A program made the position numbers and the translations under genes. Under the pieces are notes generated by a model. The model did not search any database, was not told where the DNA came from, and saw only the letters and a program-made list of their open reading frames with translations. This document shows positions 53,197 through 61,525 of a stretch of DNA of 64,000 nucleotides, piece by piece (the first letter of the stretch is position 1; each line of letters opens with the position of its first letter). Source of the DNA: Leptotrichia sp. OH3620_COT-345 (lineage in GTDB: Bacteria; Fusobacteriota; Fusobacteriia; Fusobacteriales; Leptotrichiaceae); NCBI RefSeq assembly GCF_003932895.1, contig NZ_RQYW01000012.1, forward strand, positions 1-64,000, read 5' to 3'.

Positions 53197-54006
53197 TTAT
53201 ATCCCCCTTTCAATATCCTGTATCGCAATACTGTATTCTTCATCGGATATAGCACTGCTATGCCATTTCGGATTATTTTCCATAAAGCTGACACCTTTTC
53301 CTTTTACAGTATGGGCAATAATAAAAACAGGAGTTTTCTTTGATTTTTCAGAATATTCCAATGCCTTTCCTATTTCTTCAAAATTATGCCCATCTATTTC
53401 AAGAACTTCCCATCCGAAAGCTTCAACTTTTGATTTTACAGGCTCCAAATTCATTATTTCATTCACATTGCTTTTTGAAGATAGTTTATTATAATCCAGA
53501 AAAACAGTCAGATTATCCAATTTATAATGCGAACCGCTCATTAGAGCCTCCCAAATTTGTCCCTCCTGCATTTCTCCATCCCCTATGACAACATAAACTC
53601 TACTGTCATCTTTCTTCAATTTTTTTCCCAAAGCCATGCCCACTCCTATTGATAATCCCTGACCTAAAAGACCTGTATTGGCATCAATTTCAGGAATCTT
53701 ATTTCTATCGGGATGTCCCTGAAGTCTCGAATTTAAAGTTCTGAAAGTACCTGTTTCTTCCTGAAATATAAATCCCAAATCAAGAAAAACCGCATATAAT
53801 GCAGGTGTTACGTGACCTTTGGATAAAATCAGTCTACTCCTGTTTTCCTTGTTGAAATCTATTTTATAATTATATAAATAATTCAATATATCTATACAGG
53901 ATAAAGAACCTCCCGGATGTCCCGCTTTAGCTTTGTAAACCATTTCTATTATGATTTTTCTATACTTTTCGGATTTCTTTTTTAAAAATTCCAAATCATA
54001 TTTCAT
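53197..54006 (-). CDS. transketolase, N-terminal (TPP-binding) subunit
   Basis: A 269-residue TPP-binding half: YKAKAGHPGGSLSCIDILNY (~residue 24), LSKGHVTPALYAVFLD (~62), LGQGLSIGVGMALGKKL (~114) and the TPP motif VYVVIGDGEMQEGQIWEALM with NLTVFLDYNKL (~139-175). Shine-Dalgarno AAAGGAG lies 13 nt before the ATG, slightly long but unstructured. It sits 21 nt downstream of the UlaA-like permease. Confidence 0.94.
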   Translation of the reverse strand: MKYDLEFLKKKSEKYRKIIIEMVYKAKAGHPGGSLSCIDILNYLYNYKIDFNKENRSRLILSKGHVTPALYAVFLDLGFIFQEETGTFRTLNSRLQGHPDRNKIPEIDANTGLLGQGLSIGVGMALGKKLKKDDSRVYVVIGDGEMQEGQIWEALMSGSHYKLDNLTVFLDYNKLSSKSNVNEIMNLEPVKSKVEAFGWEVLEIDGHNFEEIGKALEYSEKSKKTPVFIIAHTVKGKGVSFMENNPKWHSSAISDEEYSIAIQDIERGI

Positions 54007-54027
54007 AATTCTTTTTCATCTCCTTTA

Positions 54028-55296
54028 TTATCTTCCCAACATTTTTCCTAAATAATAAATTACGAGCCCTAATACTACAAAATCCGTTTCAGGAAAAGTC
54101 GTTCCTTTCAGTCCTATAATTTCCATAATAGGATACAACATTGCAGGTCCGACAGCTATTAAAATCCCTGTTACAAATCCTCCTGCAACTGCACCTTTCC
54201 AACCGCCGGTAGCATTTCCAAATACTCCCGCTGTGGCTCCTATAAAAAAATATGGAATTGCCACAGGAATAATTACCGTCATTCCTGCCATTGCCAATAA
54301 AACCATACATAACAGTCCGCCTACATAAGCTGAAAGAAATCCTACTACTGTCGCAGTCGGTGCATAAGGGAAAACTACAGGACAATCCAATGCAGGCTTA
54401 GCATTAGGTATAAGTTTTTCTGAAATTCCTACAAATGCCGGAACTATTTCCCCTAAAAGCATTCTTACTCCTGTAATAATAATGTAAAGAGAAGCGGTAA
54501 AAGTTAAGGATTGGAACAGAGGATAAACAAACCAACTTACTCCTCCTGACAATGATTCAACAGCTTCCTTTCCTGCTGCAAATGAAGCTATATAGAAAAA
54601 TACAATTATTGAAATGCTGACTGAAACGATATAATCTTTAAATATGGAAAGCCAGCCCGGTAATTTCAGTTTTTCAGTGCTTTCTTCAGCATTTCCGACT
54701 TTTTCACCTAACCATCCTGACAATGCATAAGCAATAGTTACATAATGTCCCATTGCTATATCGTCATTTCCCGTCACTTTACGCATATAAGGCTGTGCCA
54801 GTGCAGGATATAATGCTGCAGCTATACCGAGTATAACTCCCCCCAATATAACAGTAACAGTATCATTCAGATTCAATGCTTTCAACACAACCGTCAGCAG
54901 CGCTGCCAGATATAAGTTATGCTGCCCTGTAAGAAAAATATACTTGAATTTTGTAAATCTGGCTACTAATAGATTACATAAAAATCCTAAAACCATTATT
55001 AAAGAAACGACTGTTGCAAATTTTGTCTGTGCCAGTGCCGTTACAGCTTCAGCCAAAGGCAGAACCCCTTTCAACCCGAAACCCTTACTGAACAGCTTCT
55101 GAAAATTATCCAGTGCCGTCACTGCAATTCCTGCTCCTCCTGCAAATATTAGAAATCCTACTATCGCTTTTAATGTTCCCGTTATAATCTTTTCAGGAGA
55201 TTTTTTCTGTAAAGTCAATCCTAACAGTGCCATTAGTCCCACTAATATAGGTGCCGATCCTAACAAGTCAAATACTATGATTTTCATTAGTTCCAT
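54028..55296 (-). CDS. PTS EIIC, UlaA/SgaT family (system 2)
   Basis: About 422 residues with ~11-12 TM segments, paralogous to the permease at 39.6 kb. Shared landmarks: IFLTGQHNLYLAALLTVVLK, MRKVTGNDDIAMGHYVTIAY, ITGVRMLLGEIVPAFVGISE, AIPYFFIGATAGVFGNATGG. A GTG three codons upstream overlaps GGAG; the chosen ATG is 8 nt from GGAG. Linked transketolase genes distinguish this operon from system 1 and suggest a pentose or related sugar, though the substrate is not proven. Confidence 0.92.
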   Translation of the reverse strand: MELMKIIVFDLLGSAPILVGLMALLGLTLQKKSPEKIITGTLKAIVGFLIFAGGAGIAVTALDNFQKLFSKGFGLKGVLPLAEAVTALAQTKFATVVSLIMVLGFLCNLLVARFTKFKYIFLTGQHNLYLAALLTVVLKALNLNDTVTVILGGVILGIAAALYPALAQPYMRKVTGNDDIAMGHYVTIAYALSGWLGEKVGNAEESTEKLKLPGWLSIFKDYIVSVSISIIVFFYIASFAAGKEAVESLSGGVSWFVYPLFQSLTFTASLYIIITGVRMLLGEIVPAFVGISEKLIPNAKPALDCPVVFPYAPTATVVGFLSAYVGGLLCMVLLAMAGMTVIIPVAIPYFFIGATAGVFGNATGGWKGAVAGGFVTGILIAVGPAMLYPIMEIIGLKGTTFPETDFVVLGLVIYYLGKMLGR

Positions 55297-55322
55297 AATA
55301 TCCACTCCTTATTTTATATTTT

Positions 55323-55607
55323 TTACAAATTATCATTTTCATTAAAAAATTTTTCTATTTTTTCTTTCATCTCATTTTTATTCATAAGATCATTTATTCC
55401 TATTACATATTTCCCTTCATCTTCCAACTGTTTCACTAAGTCCGCCATTGTTATAATACAGTCCACATTATAATTACTCACTGCACTTAGCACATCGTGT
55501 TCCAACTCCAATGGAAAATTATTTTCCCCTATAACCTGCTCGAGTTTTATCCTAAGCATCATGCTGCTTCCCATTCCTGTCCTACAAACAACCAGTCCTC
55601 TTTTCAT
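55323..55607 (-). CDS. PTS EIIB, UlaB type (system 2)
   Basis: About 94 residues. The phospho-Cys is in KRGLVVCRTGMGSSMMLRIK (Cys7). The ATG three codons upstream lies against the Shine-Dalgarno; the chosen one is 9 nt after GGAG. The gene overlaps the end of the IIA gene by 26 nt, implying coupled translation. Confidence 0.92.
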   Translation of the reverse strand: MKRGLVVCRTGMGSSMMLRIKLEQVIGENNFPLELEHDVLSAVSNYNVDCIITMADLVKQLEDEGKYVIGINDLMNKNEMKEKIEKFFNENDNL

Positions 55608-56079
55608 CAGAATCATCTCCTATATTTTCAAAATTAATTAAATATCTGTGTATAATATTTATATTTTTTCCGGTGTTACCTTTACACTTTTCAGCCAGTT
55701 CAAAAATTTTACCGTCTTCCACTACTTTTGTAATAAATCTTATAAGGCTAATGTGTTTTTCAGAGTCTAATGCCATTAAAAATATCATATATTTTACAGG
55801 ATCATTTTCTTTATTACCGAAATTTAAAGGTTTCCTCAATCTTACAAAACTGAATCCATTTTTTCTAACTCCTTCATCAGGACGCACATGTGGAAGAGCT
55901 ATTCCCTTTGTAATAATATAATACGGACCCTCTCTTTTGGATATTTTCAAGAGACTCTCTATATATTTTTTATCTATATAGCCTTCTTTTATTAATATTT
56001 CACCTCCTTTTTCAATTGCCTCCTCCCAATTTTCAGCCTCCAAATCAAGATTTATCAATTTTTTATTTATTTCTTCCAT
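55582..56079 (-). CDS. PTS EIIA, UlaC/fructose-mannitol type (system 2)
   Basis: A 165-residue phosphocarrier with the active His in IITKGIALPHVRPDEGVRK (~residue 64). C-terminal ~20 residues are Asn/Ile-rich beyond the usual domain. GAGGTG lies 10 nt before the ATG, which is inside the end of the regulator gene (17-nt overlap). Donates to the EIIB that follows. Confidence 0.9.
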   Translation of the reverse strand: MEEINKKLINLDLEAENWEEAIEKGGEILIKEGYIDKKYIESLLKISKREGPYYIITKGIALPHVRPDEGVRKNGFSFVRLRKPLNFGNKENDPVKYMIFLMALDSEKHISLIRFITKVVEDGKIFELAEKCKGNTGKNINIIHRYLINFENIGDDSDEKRTGCL

Positions 56080-58159
56080 TATCTTTTTTCACCTCATTTC
56101 TTATATTGTCTATTAATCTGATTAATGATTTTTCATCCCTTATTTTTTCCGTTTTCTGCCTGAAATCATATTTATCTATCAAATTTATTATATCTTCTAT
56201 TATTTTTATATTATCTTTCTTTTCCAGTGATGAAAGAAAAAACAAAATTTTAACTTTTTTATTTTCAGGAAAAATTATCGGATATTTCAATACTATAAGT
56301 GCCGTTCCCTTGCAATACACGTTTTTATTTATTTCTGCATGAGGTATTGCAACATTTTCAGTAACAACCATATAAGAACCGAAATTCTTTATTAATGATT
56401 TTATATCTTCCGAATAATTCATACTAACTTTTCCGTTATTTTTTAAAATTTCAACTCCCTTGTCTATTATTTCTTCCCAACTTTCAATTTTATTTTCTAT
56501 ATATCTTATATTGTGCAAATTCAGATAATCATACAGACTTTCTTTTCTTTTTCCTTCATTATCATTTTTACTGTTATCCGTTTTTACAAGTTGGTTTTTA
56601 TCAAATAACAAATTTTCAAGAGATTCTGTCAAAGCTTTTTCATTTTTTATTTCTACAAATCCTCTAATACTTTTTAATATTTCAGACACTCCTATTTCCT
56701 TTATCTTTTTTTTATTAAAGTAACTGTCAAGTTTTTTTATATCTTCTTCAATCAAAAATGGAGAAACTTTTATAATTTCTATCTTCAGCTTTTCCTGTAT
56801 ACTTTTTTTCAAATTTATAGTCGTTATCATCGCATCATATTCTTTCAGATTTATTTCCGAAAGACCTAAGTATGAAATAAGCTTCAGTTCTTTCAAATCA
56901 TATTTTTCTTTAAGTTTATACATTAAAATCGTTGTTGTTCCATATCCTCCTGTACACATTAACAAAACTTTTCTGTTCCCCCTATAGTGCTTTTCGGAGA
57001 TCCGCTCTAGAGATGCTTGAAAATGAACGGCAAATAAGATTATTTCCTCCATTTTAAATTTGATGTCCAATAATTTTTCTATTTTCTTCACTTCTTCCTC
57101 TACTACTTTCAATAAATTTTTGTCCAGATGCTCAGATTCATTAAAATATATTTCGGATTCTTCGAGATATATTTTATTTTTAGCTCTGTATATAGCGGGC
57201 TTTATATGATTTAAAAGACTTTCCAATAATATTTCATCTTCTGAAAATTTTACTTTTATTTCTTTTTCCAGTTTACAAATCATACTTTTTATTATCAAAT
57301 TTATTTCTATCCATTTTTCAAACATTTCAGTATTATATGAATAAGAAAAAAATCCCGTCAGATAATCTGCAAGTTGTAGTTTTTCATTTTCATTAAATAC
57401 TATTTTACTGCTATTTTCTATTAAACTTATATTTTTAAGTATAATTTCATATTCTTTAGTAGACTTTATAAAATCTCTATTTAACATTTTCATATTAATA
57501 CTTTTTCCGGAAATTATTCTAAAAATACTTATAAGTATGTACGAATAGAAAAAACTGTAAAATTCACTTTTAGGCAGTTTCCCTTCTGAGATTTTTTCTA
57601 AAAAAATTTTTACATATTTTTTATTTCCGGAAAAAATATTTTTCCCCATAAATTCCGTCACAATATTGTTATTTATTTTCAGCATCATATTTCCTATATA
57701 TTTTAGAGAGATCTCTACAAGAATTTTCCGTATTTCCACTTCATCATTAATTTCTGAAAAAGTCCTCCGAAGTTTTTCTTCTATATATTTCAAATCTTTT
57801 TTTATTGTTGTCCGACTGACTTTAAATTCATCCGACAATTTTTTTATATTAGTTTTTTCATCAAGTAAATATTTGAAAATTATTAAATCTCTTCTCTGCT
57901 CCTGAGACGGTCTTTCCAGTAAAGACAGTATTTTACCGAATTTTAACGTTTCCGAATTTTTTTCTATTGATATTTTTCCTGCTGAATTTAATATTTTACA
58001 ATTAATTTTATTCATAGATAATAAAAAATTTAAGTTTTCTATTTCATATCTTATTTTCCTGTTATTGATATTCATATAACGTGCTACTTCCTTTAGGGTT
58101 TTTCCGGGATTTTTCAAAATATAATTATAAATTTCCACAGTTCTTATATTAATTATCAT
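56063..58159 (-). CDS. PRD-containing PTS-controlled transcription activator (system 2)
   Basis: About 698 residues with the same domain order as the regulator at 41.7 kb: N-terminal HTH modules (TLKEVARYMNINNRKIRYEI and FKVSRTTIKKDLKYIEEKL), two PRDs with His in NHIKPAIYRAKN (~318) and AVHFQASLERI (~379), EIIB-like Cys in VLLMCTGGYGTTTILMYK (~402), C-terminal EIIA with NVAIPHAEINKN. A GTG four codons upstream lies inside GGAGGT; the chosen ATG follows by 5 nt. First gene of the operon and probable activator of it. The gap 58172-58380 lacks a convincing -35/-10 pair. Confidence 0.9.
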   Translation of the reverse strand: MIINIRTVEIYNYILKNPGKTLKEVARYMNINNRKIRYEIENLNFLLSMNKINCKILNSAGKISIEKNSETLKFGKILSLLERPSQEQRRDLIIFKYLLDEKTNIKKLSDEFKVSRTTIKKDLKYIEEKLRRTFSEINDEVEIRKILVEISLKYIGNMMLKINNNIVTEFMGKNIFSGNKKYVKIFLEKISEGKLPKSEFYSFFYSYILISIFRIISGKSINMKMLNRDFIKSTKEYEIILKNISLIENSSKIVFNENEKLQLADYLTGFFSYSYNTEMFEKWIEINLIIKSMICKLEKEIKVKFSEDEILLESLLNHIKPAIYRAKNKIYLEESEIYFNESEHLDKNLLKVVEEEVKKIEKLLDIKFKMEEIILFAVHFQASLERISEKHYRGNRKVLLMCTGGYGTTTILMYKLKEKYDLKELKLISYLGLSEINLKEYDAMITTINLKKSIQEKLKIEIIKVSPFLIEEDIKKLDSYFNKKKIKEIGVSEILKSIRGFVEIKNEKALTESLENLLFDKNQLVKTDNSKNDNEGKRKESLYDYLNLHNIRYIENKIESWEEIIDKGVEILKNNGKVSMNYSEDIKSLIKNFGSYMVVTENVAIPHAEINKNVYCKGTALIVLKYPIIFPENKKVKILFFLSSLEKKDNIKIIEDIINLIDKYDFRQKTEKIRDEKSLIRLIDNIRNEVKKDNGRNK

Positions 58160-58380
58160 TTTTACCTCCACTGTCTTATTAAATGATACCTCATTTTAAA
58201 AAATTGAAAAGATACACCTTTTGTCTCTTTCACATTACAAAAAGTTACATTTTTAAAGTCAGTATTTCTGAAATTCTATGTTAAATCTGTTTCATTATAA
58301 GTTTTCCTTTAGTTTTTATAGATAAAATAATATTTTTATGTTATCATTTTATTATTAAATTACGGATAAAGGAGTTTTTC

Positions 58381-58929
58381 ATGTCAAAAGATAAAATACG
58401 AAGTGATATTATTCAGAAAAGAAATCTTCTTACAGAAGAATTTATTGAAAAAAATAGCAATATAATAATAGGAAATCTTAAAACTTATATTGAAAAAGCT
58501 CAAAATATTATGATTTTTATGGATATGAAAAACGAAGTGAAAATTACAAAATTAATTAATCTATATCTTCATAAAAATTTTTACATACCTAAAATTTTTC
58601 CCGACGGAGATATGAAAATAAATATGTACAATGAAAAAGATCTGGTTTTACATAAATTCGGTTATTATGAATCCAACTCTCCTGTTTTTTATAACGAAAA
58701 TATTTTAGAGCTTGTTATTGTTCCTGCTGTGGCTTTTGATAAATCAAAAAATAGAATCGGCTTCGGAAAAGGTTACTATGACAGATTTCTGCATAAAATA
58801 GGAGGAAATCCAAATAAAACTTTAAATATCGGTATTTGCTATGATTTTCAGCTATTAGATGAAATTCCATTTGAGAACCATGATATAAAAGTTGATTTTG
58901 TTATTACTGAAAAAAGGACTATATATTAA
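58381..58929 (+). CDS. fthC: 5-formyltetrahydrofolate cyclo-ligase
   Basis: Converts 5-formyl-THF to 5,10-methenyl-THF with ATP. The protein is 182 residues. Family motifs: SDIIQKRNLLTEEFIEKNS at the start, VIVPAVAFDKSKNRIGFGKG then YYDRFLHKI (~122-147), the ATP/substrate-binding Gly-rich stretch. AAGGAG lies 8 nt before the ATG. It is alone on the plus strand and ends in its own terminator, whose left arm overlaps the last codons. Confidence 0.93.
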   Translation: MSKDKIRSDIIQKRNLLTEEFIEKNSNIIIGNLKTYIEKAQNIMIFMDMKNEVKITKLINLYLHKNFYIPKIFPDGDMKINMYNEKDLVLHKFGYYESNSPVFYNENILELVIVPAVAFDKSKNRIGFGKGYYDRFLHKIGGNPNKTLNIGICYDFQLLDEIPFENHDIKVDFVITEKRTIY

Positions 58930-58951
58930 ATTTATAAAATAGTCCTTTTTT
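58910..58951 (+). terminator. fthC terminator, possibly bidirectional
   Basis: AAAAAAGGACTAT pairs with ATAGTCCTTTTTT across a 16-nt A/T loop. The left A run and right T run suit termination on both strands, serving the convergent LD-carboxypeptidase gene too. Confidence 0.85.
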
Positions 58952-59026
58952 ATTATCAGAAAAAAGAAATTGAAAAATTTCACGGTCTTTCTAAGATATA
59001 TCACTCTCTAAATATCTTATTTCCCA

Positions 59027-60013
59027 TTATTTTACAGATTTTTCTATTATTATTTCTCCTTTATAAGTATCTATTTTTGCTTTTGCTCCTATAGGAACAG
59101 TAATAAACGGTCTTACATGCCCCGAATCCAATCCACTTATTACAGGAATATTCATCTTTCCGAAATTATCTTCAAATACATCGTTTAAGTTCATATCATT
59201 AGGTTCGGCTTTTCTCGGATTTTTAAAATCTCCAAGGATTACCCCTTTTAAATTTTTCAGTTTTCCTGCTAATTTCAATTGTTTCAGCATTCTGTCGATT
59301 CTATATGTCGGCTCATTTACTTCTTCAATGAACAATATTTTCCCGTCAGTATTAATTTCATATTCCGTTCCGAGTGAAGCTACAATAAGAGATAAATTTC
59401 CTCCGGTAATTTTCCCTTCACCTTTTCCATTTCTTATTACAAAATATTCATTGTCAAGTTCTGCAAGATTAAATTCAGAAACTTCTATAAATGTCTTATT
59501 AAAAGAGGTTTCTGTAACTTCAGGAATATCTCTAAAATTGGAGCTCATAGGTCCATGATACGTTACAAGTCCCGTTTTTTCATTAATTGCAATTAAAAGA
59601 GTAGTGATATCACTATATCCTGAAAATATTTTCGGATTTTTCTTTATTACTTCATAATCAAGTTTATCCACTATCCTTATACTTCCATAACCTCCTCTTA
59701 TGGCAAAAATAGCTTTTATTTCTTTATTTGCAAACATATCATTTATGTCTTCGGCTCTCATTTCGTCTATTCCTCCAAAACCATACCACATGGAATCAAA
59801 AGATTTTCCATACACTACTTTAAATCCTCTGTTTATAAGATACTCTACTTCATCATCAGCTGAAGTGCCTTTATAGTTTGCAGGAGCTATAAGTCCTATA
59901 GTATCTCCCTCTTTCAATTTTTCAGGTATTATTATCTGCTGCTTTTCAGCTCCTGTCAATATTACAGTCATTGTAAAAAGAAATATTAAGAATATGTTTT
60001 TTATTTTAATCAT
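59027..60013 (-). CDS. LD-carboxypeptidase (S66 family), exported
   Basis: A 328-residue peptidase that removes the terminal D-Ala of murein tetrapeptides. N-terminal signal sequence (KNIFLIFLFTMTVILTGAEK) points to the periplasm, unlike cytosolic LdcA. Core motifs: KEGDTIGLIAPANYKG, AIFAIRGGYGSIRIVDKLDY (nucleophilic Ser ~112), ILFIEEVNEPTYRIDRMLKQ (Glu ~228) and GLDSGHVRPFITVPIG (His ~297), giving the Ser-Glu-His triad. It overlaps the HAD gene by 4 nt. Confidence 0.93.
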   Translation of the reverse strand: MIKIKNIFLIFLFTMTVILTGAEKQQIIIPEKLKEGDTIGLIAPANYKGTSADDEVEYLINRGFKVVYGKSFDSMWYGFGGIDEMRAEDINDMFANKEIKAIFAIRGGYGSIRIVDKLDYEVIKKNPKIFSGYSDITTLLIAINEKTGLVTYHGPMSSNFRDIPEVTETSFNKTFIEVSEFNLAELDNEYFVIRNGKGEGKITGGNLSLIVASLGTEYEINTDGKILFIEEVNEPTYRIDRMLKQLKLAGKLKNLKGVILGDFKNPRKAEPNDMNLNDVFEDNFGKMNIPVISGLDSGHVRPFITVPIGAKAKIDTYKGEIIIEKSVK

Positions 60014-60588
60014 TTTAAAAATCCTTCCAGTTTTTCTTTTAATTTTGTATGATCGGGTAGATGAATTCCTTTTATTCCTAACTTTTCCGCAGCTTCTATA
60101 TTTACTTCCATATCATCTATAAATAACGTTTCTTCAGGATTTAAAGAAAATTTATTTAAAATTTCCTCATATATTTCTTTTTCAGGTTTTAATAAATGAC
60201 AGTAACAGGAAACCACTTTTCCTTTGAAATTTTTAAAAAATTCATAATTATTGTACACTTCTTCAAAAGAGTCTTTATGAAAATTCGATAAAATATATAA
60301 ATTATAATTTTCTTTCAATAAAGGCAGCAAAGAAACATTTTCTTTTATCGGTTGCAATAAACCGGCAAAATTACTGTCAAACATTGAATCAATCTGCTCT
60401 GCTACTTCAGGTACTCTCTTCTTGAATATTTCTTTTGCTTCTCCATAAGAAAGTGTCCCTCTGTCAAGCATTAACCATTCAGGACTTCCAAATACCTCCT
60501 TTAAAAATTTTTCATTATCCGTATAATCTTTAGGGTTAAAACTTATAAGAACATTCCCTAAATCAAATATTATATTTTTAATACTCAT
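60010..60588 (-). CDS. HAD-superfamily hydrolase (IA, HAD-2-like)
   Basis: About 192 residues. HAD motif I IKNIIFDLGNVLISFNPKDY (nucleophile Asp ~9), motif II LYILSNFHKD (~100), motif III Lys in KPEKEIYEEIL, motif IV TLFIDDMEVNIEAAEKLG (~155). Resembles YihX/PhoE-type sugar-phosphatases. A TTG four codons upstream overlaps the Shine-Dalgarno TTGGAG; the chosen ATG lies 6 nt after GGAG. Substrate unknown. Confidence 0.9.
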   Translation of the reverse strand: MSIKNIIFDLGNVLISFNPKDYTDNEKFLKEVFGSPEWLMLDRGTLSYGEAKEIFKKRVPEVAEQIDSMFDSNFAGLLQPIKENVSLLPLLKENYNLYILSNFHKDSFEEVYNNYEFFKNFKGKVVSCYCHLLKPEKEIYEEILNKFSLNPEETLFIDDMEVNIEAAEKLGIKGIHLPDHTKLKEKLEGFLK

Positions 60589-60604
60589 CGTTTTCTCCAA
60601 TCTG

Positions 60605-61507
60605 TTAATTATATTTTACTTTTACATCGGTAATAATGACATACTGTTTCCTGAATTTTATAATATCACAGTTTTTCCACGTAGCTGCATATTTTTTCAG
60701 ATATTCTTCAGCTTGAGGATATTCTTCTCCGTTAATTCTGACATCCGCATCAAGCGTTCCGTCAGGCTCTTTTAAAGCAAATAATCTGATTGCATAACTT
60801 TTTCCGCTATCTCTCATTTGCTTGGAAAAAACTTCCATTGATTTCGTAAAAAAGCAGCAAGGACAAAATTCATCAATATAAGGATGAACATCAATTCCTG
60901 CTTTTTCAGACTTCTCTACATCAAAATTCGGATAAATTACCATATTCCCAAAAAACAAATGTCTTTTCGAAGATTTTTTATCTTCAGAAGTTACCTCAAT
61001 TATTTCGTTCATATTTTCAGCATTTTCAGGATTTGCAGCATCGCACAAAGTAGCCCAGTCGAGCATTATCCAACTGTTAAAAGCATCTATAATTCCCATT
61101 GAAAGCTCATCACTCCACCGACTATACTGATACTCGAAAATACCTTTCAAAAATAATTCTTTATGATGAATCTGAATAGTAGTTGCTACTCTGTACTTCC
61201 CTTCTTCATCATTATCCACCCAATTCAACAAAGGCAACAGATAATAACCGTTTTCAGGAATATGGAGCCATTTATTTTCACCGTTACTTTTGAGTATTTG
61301 AACATTCCAACCCTTTTTTGCCAACAAATCATACAAAAACTCAGCAAAGACAATATCGGTATGTTTCGGATCAGAACTTTTAAGGCATCCTATTTTTGCA
61401 GGATTATTCGGTAAAATTTCCCATCTTACAATTTCACTGCCATGATTACGGCTGTTCTGCTCCTTTTCAGATTTTAAAATTTTTTTCAACTTATTAAACA
61501 TAACCAT
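60605..61507 (-). CDS. DUF6348-like protein of unknown function
   Basis: A 300-residue soluble protein which I tentatively match to DUF6348. Visible features: a charged helical start (~1-25), KWLHIPENGYYLLPLLNWVD, a Trp-rich middle (SRWSDELSMGIIDAFNSWIM then LDWATLC), a CPCCFF motif (~222) that could bind a metal, and a final mixed domain. No signal peptide. AAGGG precedes two nearby ATG codons (M1, M3), either may be used. It lies 16 nt before the HAD gene, after proS. Confidence 0.7.
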   Translation of the reverse strand: MVMFNKLKKILKSEKEQNSRNHGSEIVRWEILPNNPAKIGCLKSSDPKHTDIVFAEFLYDLLAKKGWNVQILKSNGENKWLHIPENGYYLLPLLNWVDNDEEGKYRVATTIQIHHKELFLKGIFEYQYSRWSDELSMGIIDAFNSWIMLDWATLCDAANPENAENMNEIIEVTSEDKKSSKRHLFFGNMVIYPNFDVEKSEKAGIDVHPYIDEFCPCCFFTKSMEVFSKQMRDSGKSYAIRLFALKEPDGTLDADVRINGEEYPQAEEYLKKYAATWKNCDIIKFRKQYVIITDVKVKYN

Positions 61508-61525
61508 TTTCCCTTATATTTTATA

